Shown one piece after another: positions 7,827-15,625 of a stretch of DNA of 64,000 nt (position 1 is its first letter; each line of letters opens with the position of its first letter). The notes beneath the pieces are model-generated. The model did no database searches. It was not told the origin of the DNA and saw only the letters and a program-made list of their open reading frames with translations. The DNA lies in contig CAJUBU010000011.1 in assembly GCA_910585095.1 (NCBI GenBank), forward strand, positions 55,502 through 119,501, written 5' to 3'. The position numbers were made by a program, and so were the translations under genes. The stretch is from an uncultured Lachnospira sp. (GTDB lineage Bacteria; Bacillota; Clostridia; Lachnospirales; Lachnospiraceae).

Positions 7827-8759
7827 ATGAAAAAAAAGCTAATTGCGTTATTAGTCATGTTATCGCTTCTTTTGACAGGCTGTAATGTCAGTGTTAGTGT
7901 TGACGATACAGGTATTCATTTTGACAATGTGGATTCCACACAAAATGATTCTATACAAAGCGCAAGCGACAAGCTCGAAATTCACTATATTGATATTGGT
8001 CAAGGCGATTCGACACTGATTAAATGTGGGGAACATGCGATGTTAATTGATGCAGGCGAAAATGATAAAGGAACACAAGTGCAGGATTATCTGGAAAGTC
8101 AAAATGTCAAAAAATTGGATTATTTGATATCGACGCATCCAGATAGTGACCATGAAGGCGGAGTAGATGTTATTATATATAAATTTGACTGTGATAAAAT
8201 TATTATGCCTGATTATAAGAAAACGACAAAAACACATAGAGATGTGATTGCTGCAATGGAGTCAAAAAATTATTCGGTTACAGAGCCGGTTGTTGGACAT
8301 CAATATTCGCTTGGAGAAGCTGAATTTACAATTATTGCGCCAAATGATACATACAAAAGCGCTAACAATAGTTCCGTTGGTATTATATTAAAGCATGGCA
8401 ATAATAAATTTTTATTTACAGGCGATGCAGAAGAAGAAGCAGAAAGTGATATTGTAGATAATGGCATTGACATTGACTGTGATATATATCAGGTAGGGCA
8501 TCATGGCAGTAGGTCGTCATCTTCTGAAAAATTCTTAAATGCGGCATCACCTGCATATGCGGTTATAAGCTGTGGTGAGGGGAATGATTATGGACACCCA
8601 CATGCCGCTACAATGAATGAGTTTAGAATGAGAGGAATTAAAGTTTTTAGAACCGATTTACAAGGTACTATTGTCGCTACTTCTGATGGAAGCACTATAA
8701 CATTTAATATGTCACCAGACGAAAGCTGGTTGACAGGCGATGCGGTTAAATCAAAATGA
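7827..8759 (+). CDS. ComEC/Rec2-like metallo-beta-lactamase fold lipoprotein
   Basis: This 310-residue protein begins with a lipoprotein signal ending in the lipobox LLTGC (Cys 19), so it is anchored outside the cytoplasmic membrane. The body is the metallo-beta-lactamase domain found at the C-terminus of ComEC: YIDIGQGDSTLIKC, THPDSDHEGG (metal ligands), FTGDAEEEA and QVGHHGSRSSSS. Free-standing proteins of this kind may act as extracellular nucleases or phosphodiesterases in DNA uptake or nucleotide scavenging, but that is inference. It starts behind AGAAGGGAG and has its own promoter. The last 20 residues extend beyond the fold. Confidence 0.85.
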   Translation: MKKKLIALLVMLSLLLTGCNVSVSVDDTGIHFDNVDSTQNDSIQSASDKLEIHYIDIGQGDSTLIKCGEHAMLIDAGENDKGTQVQDYLESQNVKKLDYLISTHPDSDHEGGVDVIIYKFDCDKIIMPDYKKTTKTHRDVIAAMESKNYSVTEPVVGHQYSLGEAEFTIIAPNDTYKSANNSSVGIILKHGNNKFLFTGDAEEEAESDIVDNGIDIDCDIYQVGHHGSRSSSSEKFLNAASPAYAVISCGEGNDYGHPHAATMNEFRMRGIKVFRTDLQGTIVATSDGSTITFNMSPDESWLTGDAVKSK

Positions 8760-8893
8760 TGTCATTAAAATAAAGACAGCAAGCAGTATTATTTATTATT
8801 AAAAAAATTTACGTTATAAAAATATATTAATTAGTATAAAACATATATAAAAAATATTTAAAACCATTTAATAACAGATATGGGACTATATGT

Positions 8894-11578
8894 TTAGAGA
8901 GGTTTATTTAAATACGTTTCTCGAATATATTGTTCCATATCTGTTATTTCTTGTAAAAATTCTCTGGCTGATACAAGCTGACATCCTTGCCCAATAATAA
9001 TAATTTGTTCTTGTCCGTCTGATGTTGCAACGCGTACATGATGGTTTTGTCCATGCTGATGAGCAAATTTTTCAATAAATCGGTCTGCTGTTTCCGCTTC
9101 TTTTGTATATACAACATGAATATTGTTGTAATCTAATATTTCTGTATCATGACCTTTTACCCTGTAAGCATCAAATACAGCAATCAGCGTACATTTTGTC
9201 ATAGCCTGATAATTGCAAAGAATGTCCAAAAGCCGTCCGCGTGCGCTGTCCATGTTTACAGAGGCAAGCTCTTTTAATTCATCCCACGCATATATAATAT
9301 TATATCCGTCAACTAAAAGATAGTGTTCTTTGGAAATGCGTGGTTTCTTTTTATTTGTAAAAGCAGTTTGCGAAATGGTTTGTTCATTATTATTCAATGA
9401 ATTATTATCTAATGAATTATAATTATATTTTTGAATCGAAGATGTTTTTTTCCATTTCTTTTTAGAAGGGTTTGACTGATTCGCATAATAGGTTTGTTTT
9501 AATATGGATTCAATTTCGTCAAGACCAATCGGTTCATCGGATACAGTGCGACTTATTTGTTTTGAATTGCCAGAAATGATATTGTTTTGAGTTTGTCCAT
9601 TTCGTTGAGCAAGGACACTTTCAAGATGCATGCGCTCAAATACTTTATTCCATGATACAATCTCTCCTGCACCATGACTGCAAAATACAGAATCGGATGG
9701 ATTTAAAGTATCTTTACTGGCGTCGTAGCCAATGCGTTCAAGGACTTCATCTGTATTGTGACAAGGCTTATAGCCTGCCATTGTACAGCTTACTTTGCCA
9801 ATTCCTTTTGTGTAAGCAATCACTTCGGTTTGATATTCACCAAATTCAGAAACAGGAACAATCCCTGTAATAGTAGAAAATTCATTACTATTTATAGTAT
9901 TGGAATAGTCATTTTGTGAACTGAGTTCAAAATTTGCTGTATTTTGTGAACTGAGTTCAAAAATAGCGTTCATTCGTTCCAAGTCGGTCATAGCCCTTCC
10001 AACACATTCGGTTGGAAGGGTTAATATAAAGTTATAAAAAGGCTCTAATAATACAGAATCAGCCTGCATTAAACCTTGTCGAATAGCGCGATAAGTGGCT
10101 TGTCTAAAGTCGCCGCCTTCTGTGTGTTTTTGATGCGCGCGTCCTGCAACTAAAGTGATTTTTACATCTGTAAGAGGGGAGCCGCTTAATACACCTATAT
10201 GTGTTTTTTCAGAAATATGAGTTAGAATAAGACGCTGCCAGTTTTTGTCTAATAGATTTTCTTGACAGTCCGTAAAATACGTAACTCCGCTGCCTTCCTC
10301 ACCAGGTTCAAGGATTAGATGGACTTCTGCATAATGTCGTAAAGGTTCAAAATGTCCTACACCTTCTACTGTATTCGATATTGTTTCTTTATATACAATA
10401 TTTCCATGCTCAAAGGTTACATTGAGATTAAAGCGTTCTTTAATAAGATTTTGTAATACCTCTATTTGAACAGTACCCATCAGTTGAATTTGGATTTCTC
10501 TTAAAAATTCATTCCATACAATATGAAGTTCTGGATGTTCTTCTTCAAGAAGTTTTAATTTTGGAAGTGCTGCAAGTACATCAGTGTTATCTAAAATATT
10601 TAATTTGTAAGTAAGTACAGGCTCTAACATCGGAGTCATACAAGTTTTATCACTTCCTAATGACATTCCTGCAGTAGTTGATTCAAGACCAGTAACAGCA
10701 CAAATCATTCCTGGTGTTGCTTTATTAACTGTTGTATATTTTTCGCCAGAGTAAATGCGAATTTGATTGATTTTTTCATTGTCGCCAATGGGCATTTTGA
10801 CAGAAAGAGTACCGCCTGTAACTTTTAAATGAGTAAGTCTCATCTTGACATTATCTCTTGATATTTTAAAAATCTTTGCACCAAAATCGTTGGGATATAA
10901 ATTGCTTTCTGTATAGGTTGTTATATGGTTGATAAAGTCATCAATACCAGTTATTTTTAGGGCAGAACCAAAACAGCAAGGAAAAAGTTTGCGTTGTTTT
11001 ATAAGCTGTTTGATAGAATTATCTGATATCATTTCTCCATTAAGAAATATATCAAGGAGTTGCTCATCACACAGAGCAATTTCTTCTTGACAATTTTCAG
11101 AATTAGGTTGTGAAAAATCAATAATAGAACTTGACAGTTTATTTTTTAGCTGTTCAAGGATTCTTAGTTGATTGGCGGCTGGTTGGTCCATTTTATTGAC
11201 AAATATAAACGTAGGAATTTTATATCGTGCAAGAAGTCTCCAAAGGGTTTCTGTATGTGATTGGATACCATCTGTAGCACTTATGATAAGAATGGCATAG
11301 TCAAGAACTTGAAGTGTGCGTTCCATCTCAGCAGAAAAATCAACGTGTCCTGGTGTGTCAAGAAGCGTATAGGTACAATTATTTATTGTCATAATTGCTT
11401 GTTTTGAAAAGATAGTAATTCCTCTGTCTCGTTCTTGATAGTTTGTATCAAGAAATGTGTTTTTATTGTCAACACGTCCTAATATTCTTATTGTTCCGCT
11501 TTTATACAACATGGCTTCTGCAAGCGTCGTTTTACCTGCATCGACATGAGCCAACATACCTATACATATATTATCCAC
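8894..11578 (-). CDS. TetM/EF-G-like ribosome-protection GTPase fused to a YacP/Rae1-type NYN nuclease domain
   Basis: Residues 1 to about 640 are a TetM/TetO-type translational GTPase: G1 AHVDAGKTT (10-18), RGITI in switch I, DTPGHVDF, NKMD and GSALKITG, followed by EF-G-like domains with GGDFRQATYRAIRQG. Tet(M) is about 640 residues; this protein has 894. A low-complexity linker rich in N, S and Q follows. Residues about 752-894 form a NYN/PIN-like domain with acidic residues LLVDGYNII, VFDAYRV, ETADRF and TSDGQEQ, as in YacP (Rae1), a ribosome A-site endoribonuclease of Bacillus. The fusion suggests A-site-directed mRNA cleavage or rescue. Tetracycline resistance is possible but unproven. 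A 30-base tandem duplication (9911-9962) gives FELSSQNTAN/FELSSQNDYS. Confidence 0.85.
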   Translation of the reverse strand: MDNICIGMLAHVDAGKTTLAEAMLYKSGTIRILGRVDNKNTFLDTNYQERDRGITIFSKQAIMTINNCTYTLLDTPGHVDFSAEMERTLQVLDYAILIISATDGIQSHTETLWRLLARYKIPTFIFVNKMDQPAANQLRILEQLKNKLSSSIIDFSQPNSENCQEEIALCDEQLLDIFLNGEMISDNSIKQLIKQRKLFPCCFGSALKITGIDDFINHITTYTESNLYPNDFGAKIFKISRDNVKMRLTHLKVTGGTLSVKMPIGDNEKINQIRIYSGEKYTTVNKATPGMICAVTGLESTTAGMSLGSDKTCMTPMLEPVLTYKLNILDNTDVLAALPKLKLLEEEHPELHIVWNEFLREIQIQLMGTVQIEVLQNLIKERFNLNVTFEHGNIVYKETISNTVEGVGHFEPLRHYAEVHLILEPGEEGSGVTYFTDCQENLLDKNWQRLILTHISEKTHIGVLSGSPLTDVKITLVAGRAHQKHTEGGDFRQATYRAIRQGLMQADSVLLEPFYNFILTLPTECVGRAMTDLERMNAIFELSSQNTANFELSSQNDYSNTINSNEFSTITGIVPVSEFGEYQTEVIAYTKGIGKVSCTMAGYKPCHNTDEVLERIGYDASKDTLNPSDSVFCSHGAGEIVSWNKVFERMHLESVLAQRNGQTQNNIISGNSKQISRTVSDEPIGLDEIESILKQTYYANQSNPSKKKWKKTSSIQKYNYNSLDNNSLNNNEQTISQTAFTNKKKPRISKEHYLLVDGYNIIYAWDELKELASVNMDSARGRLLDILCNYQAMTKCTLIAVFDAYRVKGHDTEILDYNNIHVVYTKEAETADRFIEKFAHQHGQNHHVRVATSDGQEQIIIIGQGCQLVSAREFLQEITDMEQYIRETYLNKPL

Positions 11579-11693
11579 AGTAATCCCTTCTGCTGTATTA
11601 TAGTATAATTAATACAACATATATTAAAAATGATAAAAATTAATATAATTATAAAATAAAATATATTTTCAATCAAGTGTAACATTTGTAATT

Positions 11694-11780
11694 TTATTTC
11701 CGTGAGCAATAACTGCCTAAAGGTCAAATATTTTAGCATCTTTTGAAGGCATTGCAGCTTGTTGTGGGATATTTGACTAA
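11694..11780 (+). repeat. Intergenic structured repeat, family A, copy 2
   Basis: It begins TTTCCGTGAGCAATAACTGCC, exactly as the copy near 42030, and ends GCTTGTTGTGGGATATTTGACT. It lies between the divergent GTPase and aldo/keto reductase genes. The terminal stem is degenerate here. Confidence 0.5.
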
Positions 11781-11921
11781 GAAATATATATTATTCAAAC
11801 ATGTTTTATAATTAATAGTAATATTGATTTCATAATAAAAATTATTTATAATAATTATTCACAATAATAAAAACATAGTAGCATCTGGAGTTATAAGTTA
11901 AATAAAATTTAATTAACGATT

Positions 11922-11992
11922 TGTGTTTATGTGTTGCTTGACACAAAGTTACTAAAAAAATCCTTTAGGATTTTTTAATCCAAAGGTTTTTT
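11922..11992 (+). promoter_or_regulatory. Leader hairpin plus intrinsic terminator just before the aldo/keto reductase gene
   Basis: TTTGTGT pairs with ACACAAA (11941-11947), a small first hairpin. Then CCTTTAGGATT (11962-11972) pairs with AATCCAAAGG (11977-11986), followed by six T (11987-11992). A plus-strand terminator ending 34 bases before a plus-strand start codon suggests attenuation in the leader or a short independent transcript. I see no known riboswitch class. Confidence 0.5.
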
Positions 11993-12025
11993 GCACAATA
12001 AAGCAGCATAGAAATGAGGGTTAAT

Positions 12026-13141
12026 ATGAAAAAATTAGGTTTTGGTACAATGAGACTTCCTCTTTACAATTTTGAAGATAAAACATCCATTAATCAAGAA
12101 CTTTTTAATCAAATGGTTGATTATTTTTTAGAGGCAGGATTTACTTATTTTGATACGGCGTATCCATACCATGATAAAATGTCTGAGGATGCATGTAAAA
12201 AAGCATTGGCAGACAGACATAAAAGAGAATCGTATATCTTTGCTGATAAGATGCCAACAATACTGGTTAAATCAGCAGAGGAATATCCAATGTATTTCTC
12301 ACAGCAGTTAGAAAAAACAGGAGTTGGATATTTTGATTATTATTTGATGCATAATATGGGGCGTGACCGATATGCAAAGACTTCAAAATTTGGTGGGTTT
12401 GAATTTGCATTAAAGAAAAAAGAGGAGGGATTAATAAAAAATTTTGGCTTTTCTTTTCATGATGATGCCAAAACATTAGATATGATTTTAACCCAGCATC
12501 CAGAAGTGGATTTTGTGCAATTGCAGATTAATTATTTAGACTGGGAAAATGATGTTATTCAGTCAAGAAAATGTTATGAAACCGCAGTGAAACATGGAAA
12601 GAAAATCGTTGTGATGGAACCAGTAAAAGGTGGTACATTAGCCAATTTGCCAAAAGAAGCTACCAAGTTATTATATGATTTCAATCCAGAGGCTTCTCCT
12701 GCATCGTATGCACTCCGTTTTGCAGCTTCTTTAGACAATGTGTTTATGGTGTTAAGCGGTATGAACGATATGGAACAGATAATAGAAAATACAGCGCTTA
12801 TGAATGATATCAAACCTTTAAATGATGATGAGAAGAGGATGTTGTCAAAGGTAGTGGATATTATCAATGCTTCCTGTGAAATTCCATGTACGTCTTGTGG
12901 ATACTGTATGGAAGTATGTCCTAAAAATATTGCCATTCCTGGATTGTTTGGTGTTTATAACAATTATAAAATTAATGGTAATTTTTCTAATATGTATTAC
13001 AATAGGGCAGTGTATGAAAAAGGGCAGGCATCAGCATGTATTGAGTGTCGTGCATGTGAAAAAAACTGCCCTCAGCATATAGAAATTTCACAGGAATTAA
13101 AAAAGATAAAACCATTTGAAAAAGCGCCAAAAACAAATTAA
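12026..13141 (+). CDS. Aldo/keto reductase with C-terminal 4Fe-4S domain
   Basis: This 371-residue protein combines an aldo/keto reductase barrel (LGFGTMRLP, YFDTAYPYH with the catalytic Asp/Tyr region, NFGFSFHDD, VMEPVKGG) with a C-terminal ferredoxin-like part carrying CTSCGYCMEVCPKN and CIECRACEKNCPQH, eight Cys for two clusters. Such proteins are widespread in anaerobic Firmicutes as probable oxidoreductases of unknown substrate. I place the start at ATG 12026 because GAGGG (12016-12020) is a good ribosome binding site for it; an in-frame ATG at 12014 overlaps that site. A terminator-like leader lies just upstream. Confidence 0.87.
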   Translation: MKKLGFGTMRLPLYNFEDKTSINQELFNQMVDYFLEAGFTYFDTAYPYHDKMSEDACKKALADRHKRESYIFADKMPTILVKSAEEYPMYFSQQLEKTGVGYFDYYLMHNMGRDRYAKTSKFGGFEFALKKKEEGLIKNFGFSFHDDAKTLDMILTQHPEVDFVQLQINYLDWENDVIQSRKCYETAVKHGKKIVVMEPVKGGTLANLPKEATKLLYDFNPEASPASYALRFAASLDNVFMVLSGMNDMEQIIENTALMNDIKPLNDDEKRMLSKVVDIINASCEIPCTSCGYCMEVCPKNIAIPGLFGVYNNYKINGNFSNMYYNRAVYEKGQASACIECRACEKNCPQHIEISQELKKIKPFEKAPKTN

Positions 13142-13153
13142 ATAAAAATCAGG

Positions 13154-13963
13154 CTAAATTGTAGAGTAGGAATATATAAACCAATTATCGTTTACTTTTT
13201 CAAAAAGTATGCGATAGTGGACATCTTCCTGCTCTGCATATCCATTTTTTAAGGTTTTTGTGATTTTAAACTGAATATCACATATAAAATGGTCGTCATC
13301 GTACTGCCGCATATTGGTAACATTTTCTTCATCAAAAGTAAGATTGGTTGATTTTTTTGACCAGTGAAGCATCTCTGTTGATTGTACTAAAGTCTGATAT
13401 GCTTTGCTTTCTGGTCGGGTTATTTTTTTCATATCCTGTAAATTTGCCATACCATTAAAAAAATATAAATAGTATTCAAATTTACTTAGTGCTTCTTTTG
13501 CTAATGTTTCATTATGTTGATATGCGGCAGATACATAATTGTTATCATCAATAGGCGTCAGTGTATTGTCTAATGCATCTTTGACGACTAGCGTATCTGC
13601 ATTGGCAATGGATATTGTATAAGTCGATTTATTTGCTTGGATACCCGTCAATTCCGTTAAATCATCACATACAGTGTCGTTTTTTGTTGTGTTTAAAGAA
13701 GGAGTAATTATTTCATCATTAATGTATATTTTCATAAAACCATCAGCAATAATCGTTTTGTCTTTTTTTCGATGTGCTTCAGCAATCGATGCTTCCTCTT
13801 CCCGTTTTTTTTGTGCTTCTTCGCGGCTTTGTTGTTCTTCTTGTTTTCTAGTTTCATAGTTTGTCTGGTATTTTGACAATGAATTCCATTCTAACACACA
13901 AATGATAAATATGATTAAAAGTAAGACACAATTATATAAAATAATTCCATGCTTAAATTTCAT
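13154..13963 (-). CDS. Membrane-anchored coiled-coil protein of unknown function
   Basis: With the start at 13963, behind GGAGG, the product has 269 residues: a membrane helix near residues 8-26, a charged coiled coil rich in R, E, Q and A (about 35-70), then an extracytoplasmic globular domain ending in VHYRILFEKVNDNWFIYSYS, resembling lipoprotein-type NTF2-like folds. The frame is open 96 bases further upstream, but that stretch lies in repeat family A and should not be translated. It lies 142 bases downstream of the phosphodiester glycosidase-like gene on the same strand, with the repeat between them. Envelope role is inferred only. Confidence 0.6.
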   Translation of the reverse strand: MKFKHGIILYNCVLLLIIFIICVLEWNSLSKYQTNYETRKQEEQQSREEAQKKREEEASIAEAHRKKDKTIIADGFMKIYINDEIITPSLNTTKNDTVCDDLTELTGIQANKSTYTISIANADTLVVKDALDNTLTPIDDNNYVSAAYQHNETLAKEALSKFEYYLYFFNGMANLQDMKKITRPESKAYQTLVQSTEMLHWSKKSTNLTFDEENVTNMRQYDDDHFICDIQFKITKTLKNGYAEQEDVHYRILFEKVNDNWFIYSYSTI

Positions 13964-13987
13964 TAATAATCCTCCAAATTTATAATT

Positions 13988-14099
13988 TATTCTTGCGAGC
14001 AACGAGCCAAGCGGACATGCTTGTGGCATGTTTGCCTTTCCATTTGGCGACTGCCGCAAGGGTCAAATACCCCGTAGCTTGCTATGGGGTATTTGATCA
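13988..14099 (+). repeat. Intergenic structured repeat, family A, copy 3 (best-preserved hairpin)
   Basis: It begins TTATTCTTGCGAGCAACGAGC and ends in a hairpin with arms 14063-14078 (TCAAATACCCCGTAGC) and 14081-14096, loop TT, all 16 positions paired with one wobble. On the minus strand it sits between two co-directional genes, where it could act as a partial terminator or RNA processing site. Confidence 0.7.
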
Positions 14100-14105
14100 T
14101 GTGTA

Positions 14106-15143
14106 TTATTTGACAAGAATACAGGTTGGCATATTTCTTGGACCTGAAAGAGAAGCACAGGAATTTAAAAGTTCACCTTTATAAAACATCATACTGGAAC
14201 TTCCTCCATCAAGATTAGCGGCATTGACAGCACCAAAACGCAGCATAACATCAGCAATGTCCTCATAAGAAGCACCAAAACTTGAACTTTGTCTGCCGTC
14301 AATAACAAGCAACAATATAGTGCCATCAGCTTTTTGACCAATAGCCGTGCGGGGATTTAATCCGCCACTTTGAGAAGCTTCAGTAGCTTGTCCATTAATT
14401 ACAAGAATAGGACCAAAAGAAACAGCATCTCGTATGCCGCTGTCAATGGCTTCTTGTCCTGTCATATTGCCAACAATTAAGACATTTTCATTATTCATAC
14501 CTATAATATTGTATTTTTGATTGCGGCTGCCATATTTTAATTCCCCTTCGGACATAACAATACCAATAGGAATACCGCCATTTCCAATGCCATTAGGGTC
14601 TTCAAAACCACCTGCATTTGTTGCGGCAACAGCACCATAGGATTCTATCATTTCGGAAATTTTGCGACCTGCTACATTGGGAGAATATGAACTAGAGGAA
14701 GTACCAACCATAACTCTTGAAGGGTCTTTGACAGACATCATATAACCTTTAAAAGTGGAACCATGAACGTTCTCTATAGTAATTCCATCTTCTTCAATTA
14801 TAATATTTTCATTATTATCTGTTTTTTCAATGTCATCATTATCTTTATTATTATCAATATTTGTTTCATCTTCATTATCAACATTGATAAGTGAAGTATC
14901 AACAAAATCAGTAACATCAATATTCTTTTTTTGTTCAATTTCATTAATTTCATCAGTGCTGCAATAGATATTGGCAAGAAATTTAACAGCGCTGGTTTCT
15001 CTTACGGACATTACAAATAACTCTTTTGCGCGAGAAGATGGACCGTTAACACAAATCCACATAATACAGTATAGAGCAAGAACAATTAGTAATATGGTAT
15101 TTCCCAAGATAATAAGTGTTCTTAAAAGAATTTTTTTTGTCAA
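14106..15143 (-). CDS. Phosphodiester glycosidase family (NAGPA domain) membrane protein
   Basis: This 345-residue protein has one N-terminal membrane helix (about 8-32), an acidic low-complexity linker rich in D, N and E (about 75-115), and a C-terminal domain matching PF09992: AATNAGGFEDPNGIGNGG, SFGPILVINGQ, NPRTAIGQKADGTILLLVIDGR and NAANLDGGSSSMMFY. The family includes the mammalian uncovering enzyme and bacterial exopolysaccharide-related proteins, so hydrolysis of a sugar phosphodiester in cell-wall or surface polymers is likely. It starts behind AGGAGG. The C-terminus is complete. Confidence 0.88.
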   Translation of the reverse strand: MTKKILLRTLIILGNTILLIVLALYCIMWICVNGPSSRAKELFVMSVRETSAVKFLANIYCSTDEINEIEQKKNIDVTDFVDTSLINVDNEDETNIDNNKDNDDIEKTDNNENIIIEEDGITIENVHGSTFKGYMMSVKDPSRVMVGTSSSSYSPNVAGRKISEMIESYGAVAATNAGGFEDPNGIGNGGIPIGIVMSEGELKYGSRNQKYNIIGMNNENVLIVGNMTGQEAIDSGIRDAVSFGPILVINGQATEASQSGGLNPRTAIGQKADGTILLLVIDGRQSSSFGASYEDIADVMLRFGAVNAANLDGGSSSMMFYKGELLNSCASLSGPRNMPTCILVK

Positions 15144-15533
15144 AACTATCCTCCTTATTTGTATAATTTTTCATAATAAATACATTATGTTAATAAAAAT
15201 AAATAAATATAAAAATGATTTGGTATTTTATTATAACTTACGTAAAAGTTGAGAAAAAGTTATTGTAAATTTGCAATATTGTATCATTTTTAAGTAGAAT
15301 AGTCAATATTATATTTCTCATATTTATCTCATAGTTATGACATTTATCTTACATTTTTTCAATTTTTACAGTACTTATTGTATATGGAAAAGGAAGCCAT
15401 TGTATTAAATTAAAAACCTGATTAAAAAGTATTGCTTTTCTTTTTTCATAATGATATTATCATCTTGCAAGTGATTGTTATAAAATTGTCAAATGATACC
15501 ATTCATTTAACAGTAAAAACATCACTTAAAATT
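15144..15533. other. Gene-free region between the glycosidase-like gene and pflB
   Basis: AT-rich divergent intergenic region. A few short imperfect inverted repeats are visible but no ORF with a ribosome binding site. The regulatory part is annotated separately at 15534-15581. Confidence 0.4.
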
Positions 15534-15581
15534 TTGAAGTTATTTGTATACAATATACAATTTATGTATGCAAATATACAA
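15534..15581 (+). promoter_or_regulatory. Tandem operator overlapping the probable pflB promoter
   Basis: TTGTATACAATATACAA (15544-15560) is a perfect inverted repeat with 7-base arms. A near copy, TGTATGCAAATATACAA (15565-15581), follows 20 bases downstream, about two helical turns. A possible promoter TTGAAG (15534-15539), 16 bases, TACAAT (15556-15561) overlaps the first site, so a regulator bound here would block or shape transcription. The regulator is unknown; it does not match the Rex consensus. Confidence 0.5.
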
Positions 15582-15625
15582 TGATAAATATATTTACAAA
15601 ATTTTTAAGGAGGCAATAAGCAGTT

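Noticed and set aside
8894..11578. Acquired tetracycline-resistance gene on a mobile element
   Set aside because: No conjugation, integrase or transposase genes nearby, base composition like the neighbours, and an extra nuclease domain absent from Tet(M).
13964..14184. N-terminal extension of the minus-strand coiled-coil gene and a plus-strand ORF at 13993-14184
   Set aside because: Both lie in repeat family A; the minus-strand start at 13963 has a perfect GGAGG.
15534..15581. Rex-binding site before pflB
   Set aside because: The palindrome TTGTATA/TATACAA does not match TTGTTAA/TTAACAA.
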